Positions 26,050 through 35,517 of a stretch of 64,000 nt of DNA are shown in pieces (position 1 is the first letter of the stretch; every line of letters starts with the position of its first letter). This DNA is from an uncultured Polaribacter sp. (GTDB lineage Bacteria > Bacteroidota > Bacteroidia > Flavobacteriales > Flavobacteriaceae). Both the position numbers and the translations under genes were made by a program. The notes beneath the pieces were generated by a model. The model saw nothing but the letters and a program-made list of their open reading frames with translations. It ran no database searches and had not been told where the DNA came from. The stretch is from contig NZ_CANNFF010000003.1 in the NCBI RefSeq assembly GCF_947503855.1, positions 246,062-310,061 of the forward strand. The letters are read 5' to 3'.

Positions 26050-29000
26050 TTATTGTTTAGTCGTTTCAATACTTACCGGACCTAATAATCCTGAAGGCTG
26101 TAATTTTGATTTCGGTTTGATATCATCTATAACTAACCAAGTATATTTTTCATTTTCTGATCGTTGTTTGTCTTTTATCAATTGATTTCGCCATAAATTA
26201 ACCACTTCTATCTCCAATTGATTTTCTCCTTTTTTTAATGCTTCTGAAATGTTTAAACGATAAGGTGCTATCCAAAGCCCTCCCATATCTTTTCCATTTA
26301 GCTTTACCTTAGCCATCACAGAAATCTTTCCTAAATTCAAATAAAACACTTTATTTTTAGGGAGTTTATCTATTGTGAATGTGGTTGTATATGTTGCTGT
26401 ACCAGAATAATATTTAATTTGCTCGTTTTCTGATGTAGACCAATCCTCTAAAGTATTAAAAACGATAGGTTCCTTAGGACCGATTTCCTTATTTGAGAAA
26501 TCTACTGTAAACGGATTTTTCAATTCGCTTACTGTTTCAAATGCAGGGAAATTTTCTGTACTCGCCGGTTTTTCTAATAGCTTATTGTCTTTAGCAAATA
26601 CAATAAACCAACTCTGAGCTCCTTTTAATTGTAAAGGTACTTTTATTCCCGTTTTCGTGATTTCAAACTTTGGTAATGCTCTGATTTCTCCACTAACTGC
26701 ATCCCAAAGTTGTGGTTTCAAATCTTTATGTACTCTAAAAATTGGAGATAACTCTATGGTTTCATCATTTTGATTTGTAATAAAATAAATATCCATTTCT
26801 GGCGTAGTTCTATGTGTCCATAACACAGGTGCATCGTCAGAAACGTTCACATCTTCTGCTAATTTTAGCTTTGCAAATACTTCCGATAATTCGTAACCGT
26901 CTAACACTTTACCTTTACCGAATGCTTTATCCATTTTACCTTGATTGTAGGTACCACTCCACATTTTGTTGGCAATGGTTTTAACGATTTCGTCGCTTTC
27001 TGGATAATTTTGTAAACTTGGCGATTTTTCAGGTTTTTGTCCTAAAATAGTTCCACCTTGTTGCACCAACTGTTCAATTTTAGCTAATAATTCTGGACGC
27101 ATGGTTTTAAATGGTGGCAATACCATCACTTTATACGACATGCCCTCTGGCAACACAAATCGTCCATCTTTTACAGACAATCTATTTAGAATAACCTCTG
27201 CGTTGATGTAATCGTAAGAATAGCCTTTTGGAATTTCTGGTTGACGCACACCCGTCATAACTGGAGCATCTTCTCCTATATAATAACATACATCAGCAAC
27301 GTATTTTCCTTGTTGTAATAAGTGTTGACAACGACGTAGATAATCGAAATAACTGTCTGCCTGACTGAACCAGGTGTTATGGCGGTTAAACTCGGTACCA
27401 AACCAAGCATTCATCCCTGGTTTGCGATTGTCGTCGGGTTGCTGAATGTACAAATGTAGTACAAAGTGATTGATACCCTCTGTTAATGCCCAATCGCCTC
27501 GCTTTTTCAGCATGGCTGGATGTCTTAAATAGGCTCTTCTTGAGGAAGTAAAGGCTTCTGCTGACGTAATTGGTTTTCCGTAGGTATGTGCTGTTGATGA
27601 GGACGCTTTGCACTCGATATTACCCAGTGTTCCTTCGTTCCAGAATTCTCCAGAAATTAAATCAGATTGCCCTCCGTACATCATAAATTCTCCTGGAAAT
27701 CCCCAGTGCCCATAGTTTTCTAACCAAGTTTTTAAATTGTGTTTATTACTTGCTTTTCGCAGTCCTCCAACGTATTCGTAAGCGACATCATCTGCAATAG
27801 AACGACGCAAATCCCACAGAAAACGTTCGGATAACTCCACACTTCCTACAATTCTACCAGATAGTACTGGTAAAAATGGCACAGGGTCATAGCCGTATTT
27901 TTCTTTGAACTTTACTTCGTATCCATCCGTCCAGTTTTGAGAGCCTTGTTCGTAACTATCGGCTACAACATATTTAAACGCTGATTTGCTTTCTTCAGGA
28001 ATACGTTTTAACAACTCGCCTACAAAATTATCAAAATGGTATTGTGCCAAATCGCTATTCATTTTATCTATTTCATAGCCTACACCCTGAGGTGCAGCAG
28101 GTGCATTTTTTGTACCTGTTGGCGTCATTCCCATACGCATAATTGTCCAGTTGCCTTTTGGTGCATCCCAAGTTAAATTCCCATTTTCATCAAGTTTATT
28201 ACTTAAATCAATAATAGTATCTGGATTTATAGACAGGCCTTTATCTTTAATTTCGTCTTGATTGCCAAAGATGTAAGAATCCCATTTAATACCTGGTGTA
28301 GAATTCATCTTACCCAATTGTTTCTCTATATATTTGTCTAATACCAATGCTTCGGAAATCGTAATTTCAGCAAAACCAAAACCTGCTTTTCGCTTCGTTC
28401 TAAAGTTGGTGCATTTTAATATAAACTGCTGTGCTTTTGTTTCTGGTAACACAGTAGCAAAATCTCCTGTTTCAATAGAGGCTACATTAGGTGTAATACG
28501 AAAACGGTCGAATTGAAACTCTTTAATGAGTTTTTCTTTACCATCTACAACTGCAAAAAGGCTCATCTTACATTTAAATGGTCTGCTCGGGATTACAGTA
28601 ATAGAACGTGTTGTAATCGGTTCTGAAAGTTGAAAATTAATGGCTAAAGTCTCTCCTTTTTTTGGCTCGAAACTGGTATCGTCTTTCTTATTCCCATTGT
28701 TTAAAACATTTACATTAACATCTTGCCAATTGGCAGTTATTTTTGTTGGAATATGCTGTGTGCTCTTTTCTTCTAAATCTGAGGATTTAAAAGCAAGCGT
28801 ATGGGTGTCTTGAAATTCTTTTTTAGGCTGAGCCAATGCTATATTAACTGTTTTTCCTCCTATAACTTTTGTTTCACTATAGGTTAGGTAGCGCATGGCT
28901 TTTTTATAATCTACCCATGGTCCACCACTTTGGCTCCATCCTGGGCAGTTGAATACCCCAATATCTACCCCAATTCGTTTACCTTCTTCTACAGCATGTA

Positions 29001-29304
29001 CCATATGAGACCACCAATCTTCACTAAGCATGGGTACTTTTCCATCTCTATGTGCTGGATTGATGTTACCAATTAGCGCCCCTCCAATACCCGCTTTTTT
29101 CATCGCCAATAAATCTTTGGTAATTCCATCTTTAGAGATATCGTCGTTGATCCAATACCAATAACACCATATCGTATTATCTTCCGTAGGTTTTACAAAG
29201 CCTGATTTTACAATCTCGTAGTTTTTTGAATTTTCACAAGACCAAAGCATCAATATAAAGATTGATGACAGCATTAATAATTTTACATTTTTACTTAAAA
29301 ACAT
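26050..29304 (-). CDS. GH106-like alpha-L-rhamnosidase (lipoprotein)
   Basis: A 1084-residue lipoprotein (LWSC, C23). The signature TIWCYWYWINDDISKDGI followed by AMKKAGIGGALIGN, FNCPGWSQSGGPW, a long barrel with ISGEFWNEGTLG and ITSAEAFTSS, and a C-terminal beta-sandwich ending SGLLGPVSIET match GH106. It is expected to remove terminal alpha-L-rhamnose on the periplasmic or outer face. It lies between two closely related GH78 genes (52 bp after 29357-32110, 28 bp before 23256-26021). The C-terminal 63 residues have a degraded copy at 23053-23250, which shows that this gene was once duplicated together with its GH78 neighbour. Confidence 0.87.
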   Translation of the reverse strand: MFLSKNVKLLMLSSIFILMLWSCENSKNYEIVKSGFVKPTEDNTIWCYWYWINDDISKDGITKDLLAMKKAGIGGALIGNINPAHRDGKVPMLSEDWWSHMVHAVEEGKRIGVDIGVFNCPGWSQSGGPWVDYKKAMRYLTYSETKVIGGKTVNIALAQPKKEFQDTHTLAFKSSDLEEKSTQHIPTKITANWQDVNVNVLNNGNKKDDTSFEPKKGETLAINFQLSEPITTRSITVIPSRPFKCKMSLFAVVDGKEKLIKEFQFDRFRITPNVASIETGDFATVLPETKAQQFILKCTNFRTKRKAGFGFAEITISEALVLDKYIEKQLGKMNSTPGIKWDSYIFGNQDEIKDKGLSINPDTIIDLSNKLDENGNLTWDAPKGNWTIMRMGMTPTGTKNAPAAPQGVGYEIDKMNSDLAQYHFDNFVGELLKRIPEESKSAFKYVVADSYEQGSQNWTDGYEVKFKEKYGYDPVPFLPVLSGRIVGSVELSERFLWDLRRSIADDVAYEYVGGLRKASNKHNLKTWLENYGHWGFPGEFMMYGGQSDLISGEFWNEGTLGNIECKASSSTAHTYGKPITSAEAFTSSRRAYLRHPAMLKKRGDWALTEGINHFVLHLYIQQPDDNRKPGMNAWFGTEFNRHNTWFSQADSYFDYLRRCQHLLQQGKYVADVCYYIGEDAPVMTGVRQPEIPKGYSYDYINAEVILNRLSVKDGRFVLPEGMSYKVMVLPPFKTMRPELLAKIEQLVQQGGTILGQKPEKSPSLQNYPESDEIVKTIANKMWSGTYNQGKMDKAFGKGKVLDGYELSEVFAKLKLAEDVNVSDDAPVLWTHRTTPEMDIYFITNQNDETIELSPIFRVHKDLKPQLWDAVSGEIRALPKFEITKTGIKVPLQLKGAQSWFIVFAKDNKLLEKPASTENFPAFETVSELKNPFTVDFSNKEIGPKEPIVFNTLEDWSTSENEQIKYYSGTATYTTTFTIDKLPKNKVFYLNLGKISVMAKVKLNGKDMGGLWIAPYRLNISEALKKGENQLEIEVVNLWRNQLIKDKQRSENEKYTWLVIDDIKPKSKLQPSGLLGPVSIETTKQ

Positions 29305-29356
29305 GTATCTGTATTTTTATTATTTTTTAATATTCTATTTTAATCCTATACTTTTT

Positions 29357-32110
29357 TTAGTGGGTATTCTTATAGATGAATTCGTATGCCCCACTTTGCA
29401 CATTATCTATGTTTACATTTTCGTTTTTGATAGTGACGTCGATTTTTTTTCCATTCATGGTAATATGAGGTGTTTTATTAAACATAGGCAGCACGACATT
29501 TGCCGAAGTATTTGGTGGTACTACGATGTTATATATAAAATCATCGCCTTCAAACTTCCATTTCGACGTAATTTTACCATAATTGGATTCGTAATCTGCA
29601 GCTACTGCTGTAAGGGTTTGATGTGGTAATGGTGCAAATCGTATTTTTTTATAACCAGCTTCTAATGGCGCAATACCTGCAGTACGCTCGTACAACCATT
29701 GTCCAATAGCTCCGTAAGCGTAGTGATTAAAAGATAATGCTCTATTGGCAAACCCCTTATCGTGGGTGTAACCATCCCATCGTTCCCACATGGTGGTAGC
29801 GCCTTGGTTGATGCTGTAAAACCAAGAAGGATAGGTTTCTTTGAATAAAATGTCATAAAGCAAATCGGTTTGTCCATATTTATCTAAAACTGAAGCTAAC
29901 AACGGTGTACCGATAAACCCGGTACGTAAATGATTTTGTGTGGCTGCTATTTCTTTAACTAAATGGTTTATAGCTTGATTTGCCGTTTTTGGAGATAATA
30001 AATTAAAGCCAAGTGCTAAAAGATAGCCTGTTTGCGTTGGGGTATAAGGTGCTTTTATTTGTCCGTTATTATCAAAATACTCTTTTTCAAAAACCTGGTT
30101 TATAGAACTTAACAATTCACGATAGTAATTCGCGTCGTCTTCTAATCCTAAAATTGCTGCACTTTTCATGGTTAACTGCACTGAATAGGCATAAAAAGCG
30201 GTTGATATGAGTGTGTTTGGAGTATCTCCTCTTCTATCATCTTTTTGTTGTGAATAAGGTTGCAACCAATCGCCAACCGTAGACATGTGACTGATATTAT
30301 TGGTTGCTTCTGAAGTATGATAATCGCACCATTTTTGCATCATATCATAGTTGTCTTCAAGCACCTTAATATCTCCAGTTCTATAATACAATTCCCAAGG
30401 TACTATAGTGCAAGCATCAGACCAACCTGCTTGAGCAAAATTTCCAGTAAAGTTTGGAACCACCACAGGAATACCGCCATTATTAAATTGCTCTTCTCTC
30501 ATACTATTTAACCACGCAGACCAAAAGGCATGCGTATCAGCTAAAAATAAAGATGTTGGGATAAAAACCTGTGCGTCTCCTGTCCATCCTAAACGTTCGC
30601 TTCTTTGCGGGCAATCTAAAGGCACATCGAAAAAATTTCCTCTTAATCCCCATTGAATATTGCTATGTAGTTGGTTTAGTTTTGTATTGGAAGATTTAAA
30701 GTGTCCTGACATATCAAAATCTGAATGTTGTACGATGCCTGTAACCCAAGATTTTTGAGGAGTGAATTCTTTATGAAATCCACTTATTTCGACATAACGA
30801 AAACCATGAAACGTAAATTTTGGTTGCCAGGAAATGGTATTATCTTCTTTTGCTATGTAATAATCTGTGGCTTTTGCAGACCCAAGATTTTTAGTGAATA
30901 ATTTACCTTCAGAATTCAGCATCTCGCCGTGTCTTAATTGTATAGTATCACCCTTTTTTACTGGAATTTTTAAATTTACTACACCTACCATATTTTGACC
31001 CAAATCGAATAAAACCTGATTCGTTTTCTGAACCTTCATTTTAACAGGATATAGGCTTTGCTTATTTTTTATTGTAGGGTGTTTTTTGGGAAAAAGTTTT
31101 GTTGTTGAATCTTTTTCTTCTGTTATAACGCTCTCCCAAGAAGCATCATCAAAATCAGGTTGGTTCCAATTTGATAGTTCAAAATTAGCATCGTATGTTT
31201 CGCCATCATATAAACCAGCAACTCTTACAGGGCCATTTCTTGTGGCTTTCCAACTGTTATTACTCGTAATCGTTTTCAATTTACCTTTGGCGTCTTCAAT
31301 TTCTAATTGACATATGGCTCGCGGTGTTGCGATTACGGTATCCCATCGCCTACGTGGACCAAAACGCCCTGAATGCCATCCTTCAGCCAAAATCATTCCT
31401 ATGGTATTTTCTCCTTTTTTTAATGCTTCTGTAACATCATAAGTTAAAGTTTCTATACGTTTACGATAAGGTGTCCACCCTGGTGTTAATACATCTTCAG
31501 TAATTTTTGCACCATTAATGTATGGTTTAAAAACACCTTTAGAGGTAATGTATAAACGTGCTTTTTTAATATCGGCATCTATATTGAATGCTTTTCTCAA
31601 ATATTGTGGTCTAAACAAACGTGTGCCGTATCTTGTAGTATCCCACACTTTAGGATCGGGAATTTTTATCCATTTTGCTTTCCAATCCACATTATAAAGT
31701 AAGCCCATTTCTATACTGGAAATTTCACTCCAATCGGAAACACTATTTTCTGAACCCCAATAACATACTTGCCAATATATTTTTTGCCTTGATTTTAACG
31801 GATTTCCAGTATATTTTACAAAAACAGATTGATTAGACATCACTTTTCCAGAAGACCATACATCAGGAGAATCTGGTAATAAATCTGGGGCTGAAGCTAC
31901 TACAATGCTATATGCATTTTGTTTTTTTACAGCACTTGTTTTAGGTAATTTCCAAGAAAAAGACGGCATACTATCATGAAAACCTAAAGGATTTTGAAAT
32001 CCTTCAGAAACAGATAAGTCATAAGGACTTTCTAGATTGCTTCCGCTTTTTTCTAAGCAACTTAAAAATAAAAGCAGTATTAATATGATAAATATTAAAT
32101 TACTTTTCAC
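29357..32110 (-). CDS. GH78 alpha-L-rhamnosidase (lipoprotein)
   Basis: A 917-residue lipoprotein (FLSC, C18) with the complete GH78 domain order: Fn3-like domain (SFSWKLPKT), beta-sandwich with GVFKPYINGAKI, GQNMVGV domain, (alpha/alpha)6 barrel with DCPQRSERLGWTGDA (D499, E504, D512), INQGATTMWERW and a C-terminal beta domain. It is the closest relative in this window of 23256-26021; the similarity runs the full length, so the two arose by duplication. Compared with that copy it carries a Trp/Arg-rich insert near residues 245-260 (FGPRRRWDT) in a loop of the beta-sandwich, which might alter substrate contact. It is transcribed 52 bp ahead of the GH106 gene. Confidence 0.93.
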   Translation of the reverse strand: MKSNLIFIILILLLFLSCLEKSGSNLESPYDLSVSEGFQNPLGFHDSMPSFSWKLPKTSAVKKQNAYSIVVASAPDLLPDSPDVWSSGKVMSNQSVFVKYTGNPLKSRQKIYWQVCYWGSENSVSDWSEISSIEMGLLYNVDWKAKWIKIPDPKVWDTTRYGTRLFRPQYLRKAFNIDADIKKARLYITSKGVFKPYINGAKITEDVLTPGWTPYRKRIETLTYDVTEALKKGENTIGMILAEGWHSGRFGPRRRWDTVIATPRAICQLEIEDAKGKLKTITSNNSWKATRNGPVRVAGLYDGETYDANFELSNWNQPDFDDASWESVITEEKDSTTKLFPKKHPTIKNKQSLYPVKMKVQKTNQVLFDLGQNMVGVVNLKIPVKKGDTIQLRHGEMLNSEGKLFTKNLGSAKATDYYIAKEDNTISWQPKFTFHGFRYVEISGFHKEFTPQKSWVTGIVQHSDFDMSGHFKSSNTKLNQLHSNIQWGLRGNFFDVPLDCPQRSERLGWTGDAQVFIPTSLFLADTHAFWSAWLNSMREEQFNNGGIPVVVPNFTGNFAQAGWSDACTIVPWELYYRTGDIKVLEDNYDMMQKWCDYHTSEATNNISHMSTVGDWLQPYSQQKDDRRGDTPNTLISTAFYAYSVQLTMKSAAILGLEDDANYYRELLSSINQVFEKEYFDNNGQIKAPYTPTQTGYLLALGFNLLSPKTANQAINHLVKEIAATQNHLRTGFIGTPLLASVLDKYGQTDLLYDILFKETYPSWFYSINQGATTMWERWDGYTHDKGFANRALSFNHYAYGAIGQWLYERTAGIAPLEAGYKKIRFAPLPHQTLTAVAADYESNYGKITSKWKFEGDDFIYNIVVPPNTSANVVLPMFNKTPHITMNGKKIDVTIKNENVNIDNVQSGAYEFIYKNTH

Positions 32111-32193
32111 TGTATTTAATTTATAATTTTCTAGTCTTTTTTTTATCTTAAATGACTTTTCCTACTTTATAAAAAAGTTTTACTCCTATTTTA

Positions 32194-35100
32194 CTAGTTC
32201 GACTTTTTATAAAGTGAGATCTTTAATTCTTTAATGGATGGTACTTGCTTTGCATCAACAATAAATAACCTACATTTTGTAGTTTGAATTGCATCAAATT
32301 GATGACTTTTATTTGCGCCACAACTTGTTCCTTCTACGATATCTTTCCATTCATCATTTTCCCAATATTGTAATTTATAAGAAGTGATATTATTCTCAAA
32401 TTCATCAACAATAACTTGATTAAACGTTTGTGGTTTCACCCATTCTACTTCCAAATATTGATTTTTAGTTTCGGTAGCCAACCAACGTGTCTGGTCATCT
32501 TCATCATTTACTCTAAATGCTTCAAAAACGGGTAGTTTTTCAGTTTTAATAAACATCGATGACGCATTCATTCTGCCTAATTTAGCTAAGTTTTTTAAAT
32601 CTTGTAAAGGTGCTGGAAATTGAGTTATCGGCAATTCATCAACCTTAAAATTATAAACACCAGATGTTACATTATAAATTACATAATTACCAACGGCTTT
32701 ACTTTTTTCTGTTCCTACAAAAGATATGTTTTCTGCATTTTCTGCTAAAACCCCATTTTCTTGAATTTTGTCTTTACTAATTGCTGGTACATATACTTTT
32801 GCACTCGTATTTGCAGGAACCTCTATATGAAATGTTGCACCTTTCCCTTCTTTTTTCCAGTTAACAATTACGTTTCCATACATGGATTCATAGCTTGTAT
32901 TTGCAAACGTTAAATCGCCAACAGGTGCTGGTTTGATAATCATATTTTGCATACCCAATTGTTCTGGATTTGGTCGAATTCCGCCAAAACCTTTGATAAA
33001 ATAGCCACCAATTCCTGTATAACACGTATGTATTTGGCTGTTACCAATTGCTGACCAACGTTCTGGCCACACTGTTTTTCCTTGCTCTAAAAAATATCCA
33101 TAACTAGGGTGATGTTTATCTCTTAACAACTCATAAATTAAATCCATACGCTCTCCATATTCGGTAAAATAACGTGTATATAAAGCTTGTCCAGAACTTC
33201 CTGTATCGTAATACGGAAATTTATATAAAACATTATCTGCTAAACTCGCTTCTACTTTTTCTTTTTCAGATTCTGGTGTAACACCGGATACTAAGGCAAA
33301 GGCTTGATCTACCTGATACCCTTTTAAATATTGACCAGTTTCTGAATTGTAAGACAGTTTATGGGTTGCTTCTTGCTGAATTTTTAATCTGTCTTTATAG
33401 ATTTTAGCATCTTCAGTTTTGTTTAACTCCTCTGCAATATGCATCGCATTTTCTAACATAAAAGCGTACAAACAATTGTTAAAATGTGCTGCGTCTGGAG
33501 AGTTACTACTGGTCCAGAAGTTACCACGTGGCGTACACCAATCTCCTAAACCTGGCATTTCTCTTTTGCCTTGTTGTCCAATTTTTAAAGCCCCTCCTGT
33601 ATTAGAATTTGAGTGCTCGTACAACCAAGTCATCCATTTTTGCATGGATTGGTAATTGTCTTCTAACACTTTTTTATCACCTAACATTCTGTAGGTTTCC
33701 CAAACCGTTAATGGATTGTTGGCTTTCCACATTAAAAACGGACGGTCTTCTTCGTTTATAACGGCTCTAGTTTGACCATCAGATAATTGTGCATCTCTGG
33801 TATATTGTAAATACTGATCCATATACGCGCCACTTTCAAAGTTAGGAAGAGCGTCTCCATACATGGCCGCTACGGTAACTTCACCCCAACCTCGACGCTC
33901 GCGGTGTGGACAATCTACCAAAATACCATCCATAGTATTTGCCAAATAGGTATTAAGATTAACTTGATAAATTTGATTGAGTTGCTCACTCGAAGATACA
34001 AATTTGCTAATTTGTTTTCTATTGTTCGTTACTACAAACCCTTTAACATCGTACAATTTAGGTTGATATTTTAAACCATGTACTGTTATCCATCTCCCTC
34101 CTGCTACATTAAATCGATTTTGGAATTTCCCTTTTCCAGATTTTCCAAAAATGTATTTACTTTTTTGGTTCCAACTAGAAGCTTGCCCTAACTGATCACT
34201 TATTTCAAAAGTAACCTCTTCTCCTTCTTTACCATGATATAGTTCAATTTCGAAAAAACCTGTATAGTTTTCTCCCATATCTATAACACAAGTCTTATCT
34301 TTATAAAGTCTAACACTTTTAGGTTTAATTTCTTTAAATTTTACTTGAGGCTCTACAATTTGGGCACTTAATTTTGCTTTTATTGGGGTATATAAAGCCC
34401 TTAACGATCTATCTTCTCTACTGTTTAAAGCAAAACTGATGTTATTTCCTTCAGGTATTTTGGAGTTTAATTCCTTGTGATTGTAAACATTTGCATTCAT
34501 CCAATTACTATCATCATATTCAGGAGTATTCCAATCATCTTCGCGTTTGCTATCGTCAATAGTTTCACCTCCAAAACGCAAAATATCCCAATCGCCATAA
34601 TACTCTGAATAGCTTTTCTTTGTTTTCCATGAGGTATCTGTTTTTAGGGTGATTTGTTCTCCTGCAGCTACAATTTCTGCTTGTGCTTTAAACACAAAAG
34701 GAATAAGGCGGTATTCTCTTAAACGTCTCCAACGTGACCAGCCGGAAGCATGCCAAATGGCTATTGTATTTTTTCCTTTTTTTAGTTTATCCGCTACATT
34801 GTAGGTTAAATAGGGGATTCTCTTTTTCATGAAAGAAGATACTGGATTCATTACATTTTCGGTGATTTTTTCTCCATTTACATACAATTCGTGATAGCCA
34901 AATGAGCCTACAAATACAAAAGCAGATTCTACATTGTCTTTTAATTCGAAATTTTTTCTGTACCAATTATGATCTGTTTTTTTCTGATCGGATTTTAAAA
35001 TCCAATCACCTTTCCAGTCTGATTGCTTTAACAATCCCATTGAAAACTTGGCAGGCTCACTCCAATTAGAAGTATTCCCATCTTTATCCCAAACTTTTAC

Positions 35101-35475
35101 TTTCCAGAAATAGGGTTTTGCAGATTGCAATTCATTACCAGCATAAGTAACATTTACAGATTGATTAGAATCTACTGTACCAGAATCCCAAACATCGCCA
35201 GTATTATTTTTTAAATTTTCTAAACTACTAGCAACTAAAACCTGATAAGCGGTTTGTTTTTGTCCTCTGGTTTGATTGTCTTCTAGTAATTTCCAACTTA
35301 ATCTAGGACTTGCATTATCTATTCCTAAAGGATTTACTCGGTATTCGCAACGTAAATCTGAAATAGAAATATGGGAATTTTTGCTTTGACAGCTTGTTAG
35401 CAAAATAAATATTATTGCTAAAAGACTTAATTTGGTATTAAACCAAAACATTTTAAAATTTAAACTTTTTTCCAT
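32194..35475 (-). CDS. GH78-like alpha-L-rhamnosidase with C-terminal F5/8-type domain (lipoprotein)
   Basis: A 1093-residue lipoprotein (LLTSC, C29; an internal Met at residue 9 is an alternative start). Domains: Fn3-like (~35-145), beta-sandwich (~165-330), GENYTGF domain (~395-490), (alpha/alpha)6 barrel (~510-870), C-terminal beta domain and a discoidin (F5/8 type C)-like domain (~960-1093). The active-site motif is DCPHRERRGWGEVT: D521 and E526 are conserved, but Glu (E532) stands where most GH78 enzymes have the Asp of GWTGD. The same change occurs in its paralog 40802-44041, so it is a subfamily trait. The extra domain probably binds carbohydrate. It is the fourth gene of the rhamnosidase array. 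Confidence 0.88.
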   Translation of the reverse strand: MEKSLNFKMFWFNTKLSLLAIIFILLTSCQSKNSHISISDLRCEYRVNPLGIDNASPRLSWKLLEDNQTRGQKQTAYQVLVASSLENLKNNTGDVWDSGTVDSNQSVNVTYAGNELQSAKPYFWKVKVWDKDGNTSNWSEPAKFSMGLLKQSDWKGDWILKSDQKKTDHNWYRKNFELKDNVESAFVFVGSFGYHELYVNGEKITENVMNPVSSFMKKRIPYLTYNVADKLKKGKNTIAIWHASGWSRWRRLREYRLIPFVFKAQAEIVAAGEQITLKTDTSWKTKKSYSEYYGDWDILRFGGETIDDSKREDDWNTPEYDDSNWMNANVYNHKELNSKIPEGNNISFALNSREDRSLRALYTPIKAKLSAQIVEPQVKFKEIKPKSVRLYKDKTCVIDMGENYTGFFEIELYHGKEGEEVTFEISDQLGQASSWNQKSKYIFGKSGKGKFQNRFNVAGGRWITVHGLKYQPKLYDVKGFVVTNNRKQISKFVSSSEQLNQIYQVNLNTYLANTMDGILVDCPHRERRGWGEVTVAAMYGDALPNFESGAYMDQYLQYTRDAQLSDGQTRAVINEEDRPFLMWKANNPLTVWETYRMLGDKKVLEDNYQSMQKWMTWLYEHSNSNTGGALKIGQQGKREMPGLGDWCTPRGNFWTSSNSPDAAHFNNCLYAFMLENAMHIAEELNKTEDAKIYKDRLKIQQEATHKLSYNSETGQYLKGYQVDQAFALVSGVTPESEKEKVEASLADNVLYKFPYYDTGSSGQALYTRYFTEYGERMDLIYELLRDKHHPSYGYFLEQGKTVWPERWSAIGNSQIHTCYTGIGGYFIKGFGGIRPNPEQLGMQNMIIKPAPVGDLTFANTSYESMYGNVIVNWKKEGKGATFHIEVPANTSAKVYVPAISKDKIQENGVLAENAENISFVGTEKSKAVGNYVIYNVTSGVYNFKVDELPITQFPAPLQDLKNLAKLGRMNASSMFIKTEKLPVFEAFRVNDEDDQTRWLATETKNQYLEVEWVKPQTFNQVIVDEFENNITSYKLQYWENDEWKDIVEGTSCGANKSHQFDAIQTTKCRLFIVDAKQVPSIKELKISLYKKSN

Positions 35476-35517
35476 TATTATATTATTTATTTTTAAAAAC
35501 AGACTTCAATGACTCTA

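Noticed and set aside
29303..29629. Plus-strand open frame of 108 codons starting at a gene junction
   Set aside because: It overlaps the 3' part of the GH78 gene 29357-32110 antisense. The aromatic-rich translation looks like a shadow and no homologous protein is recognised.
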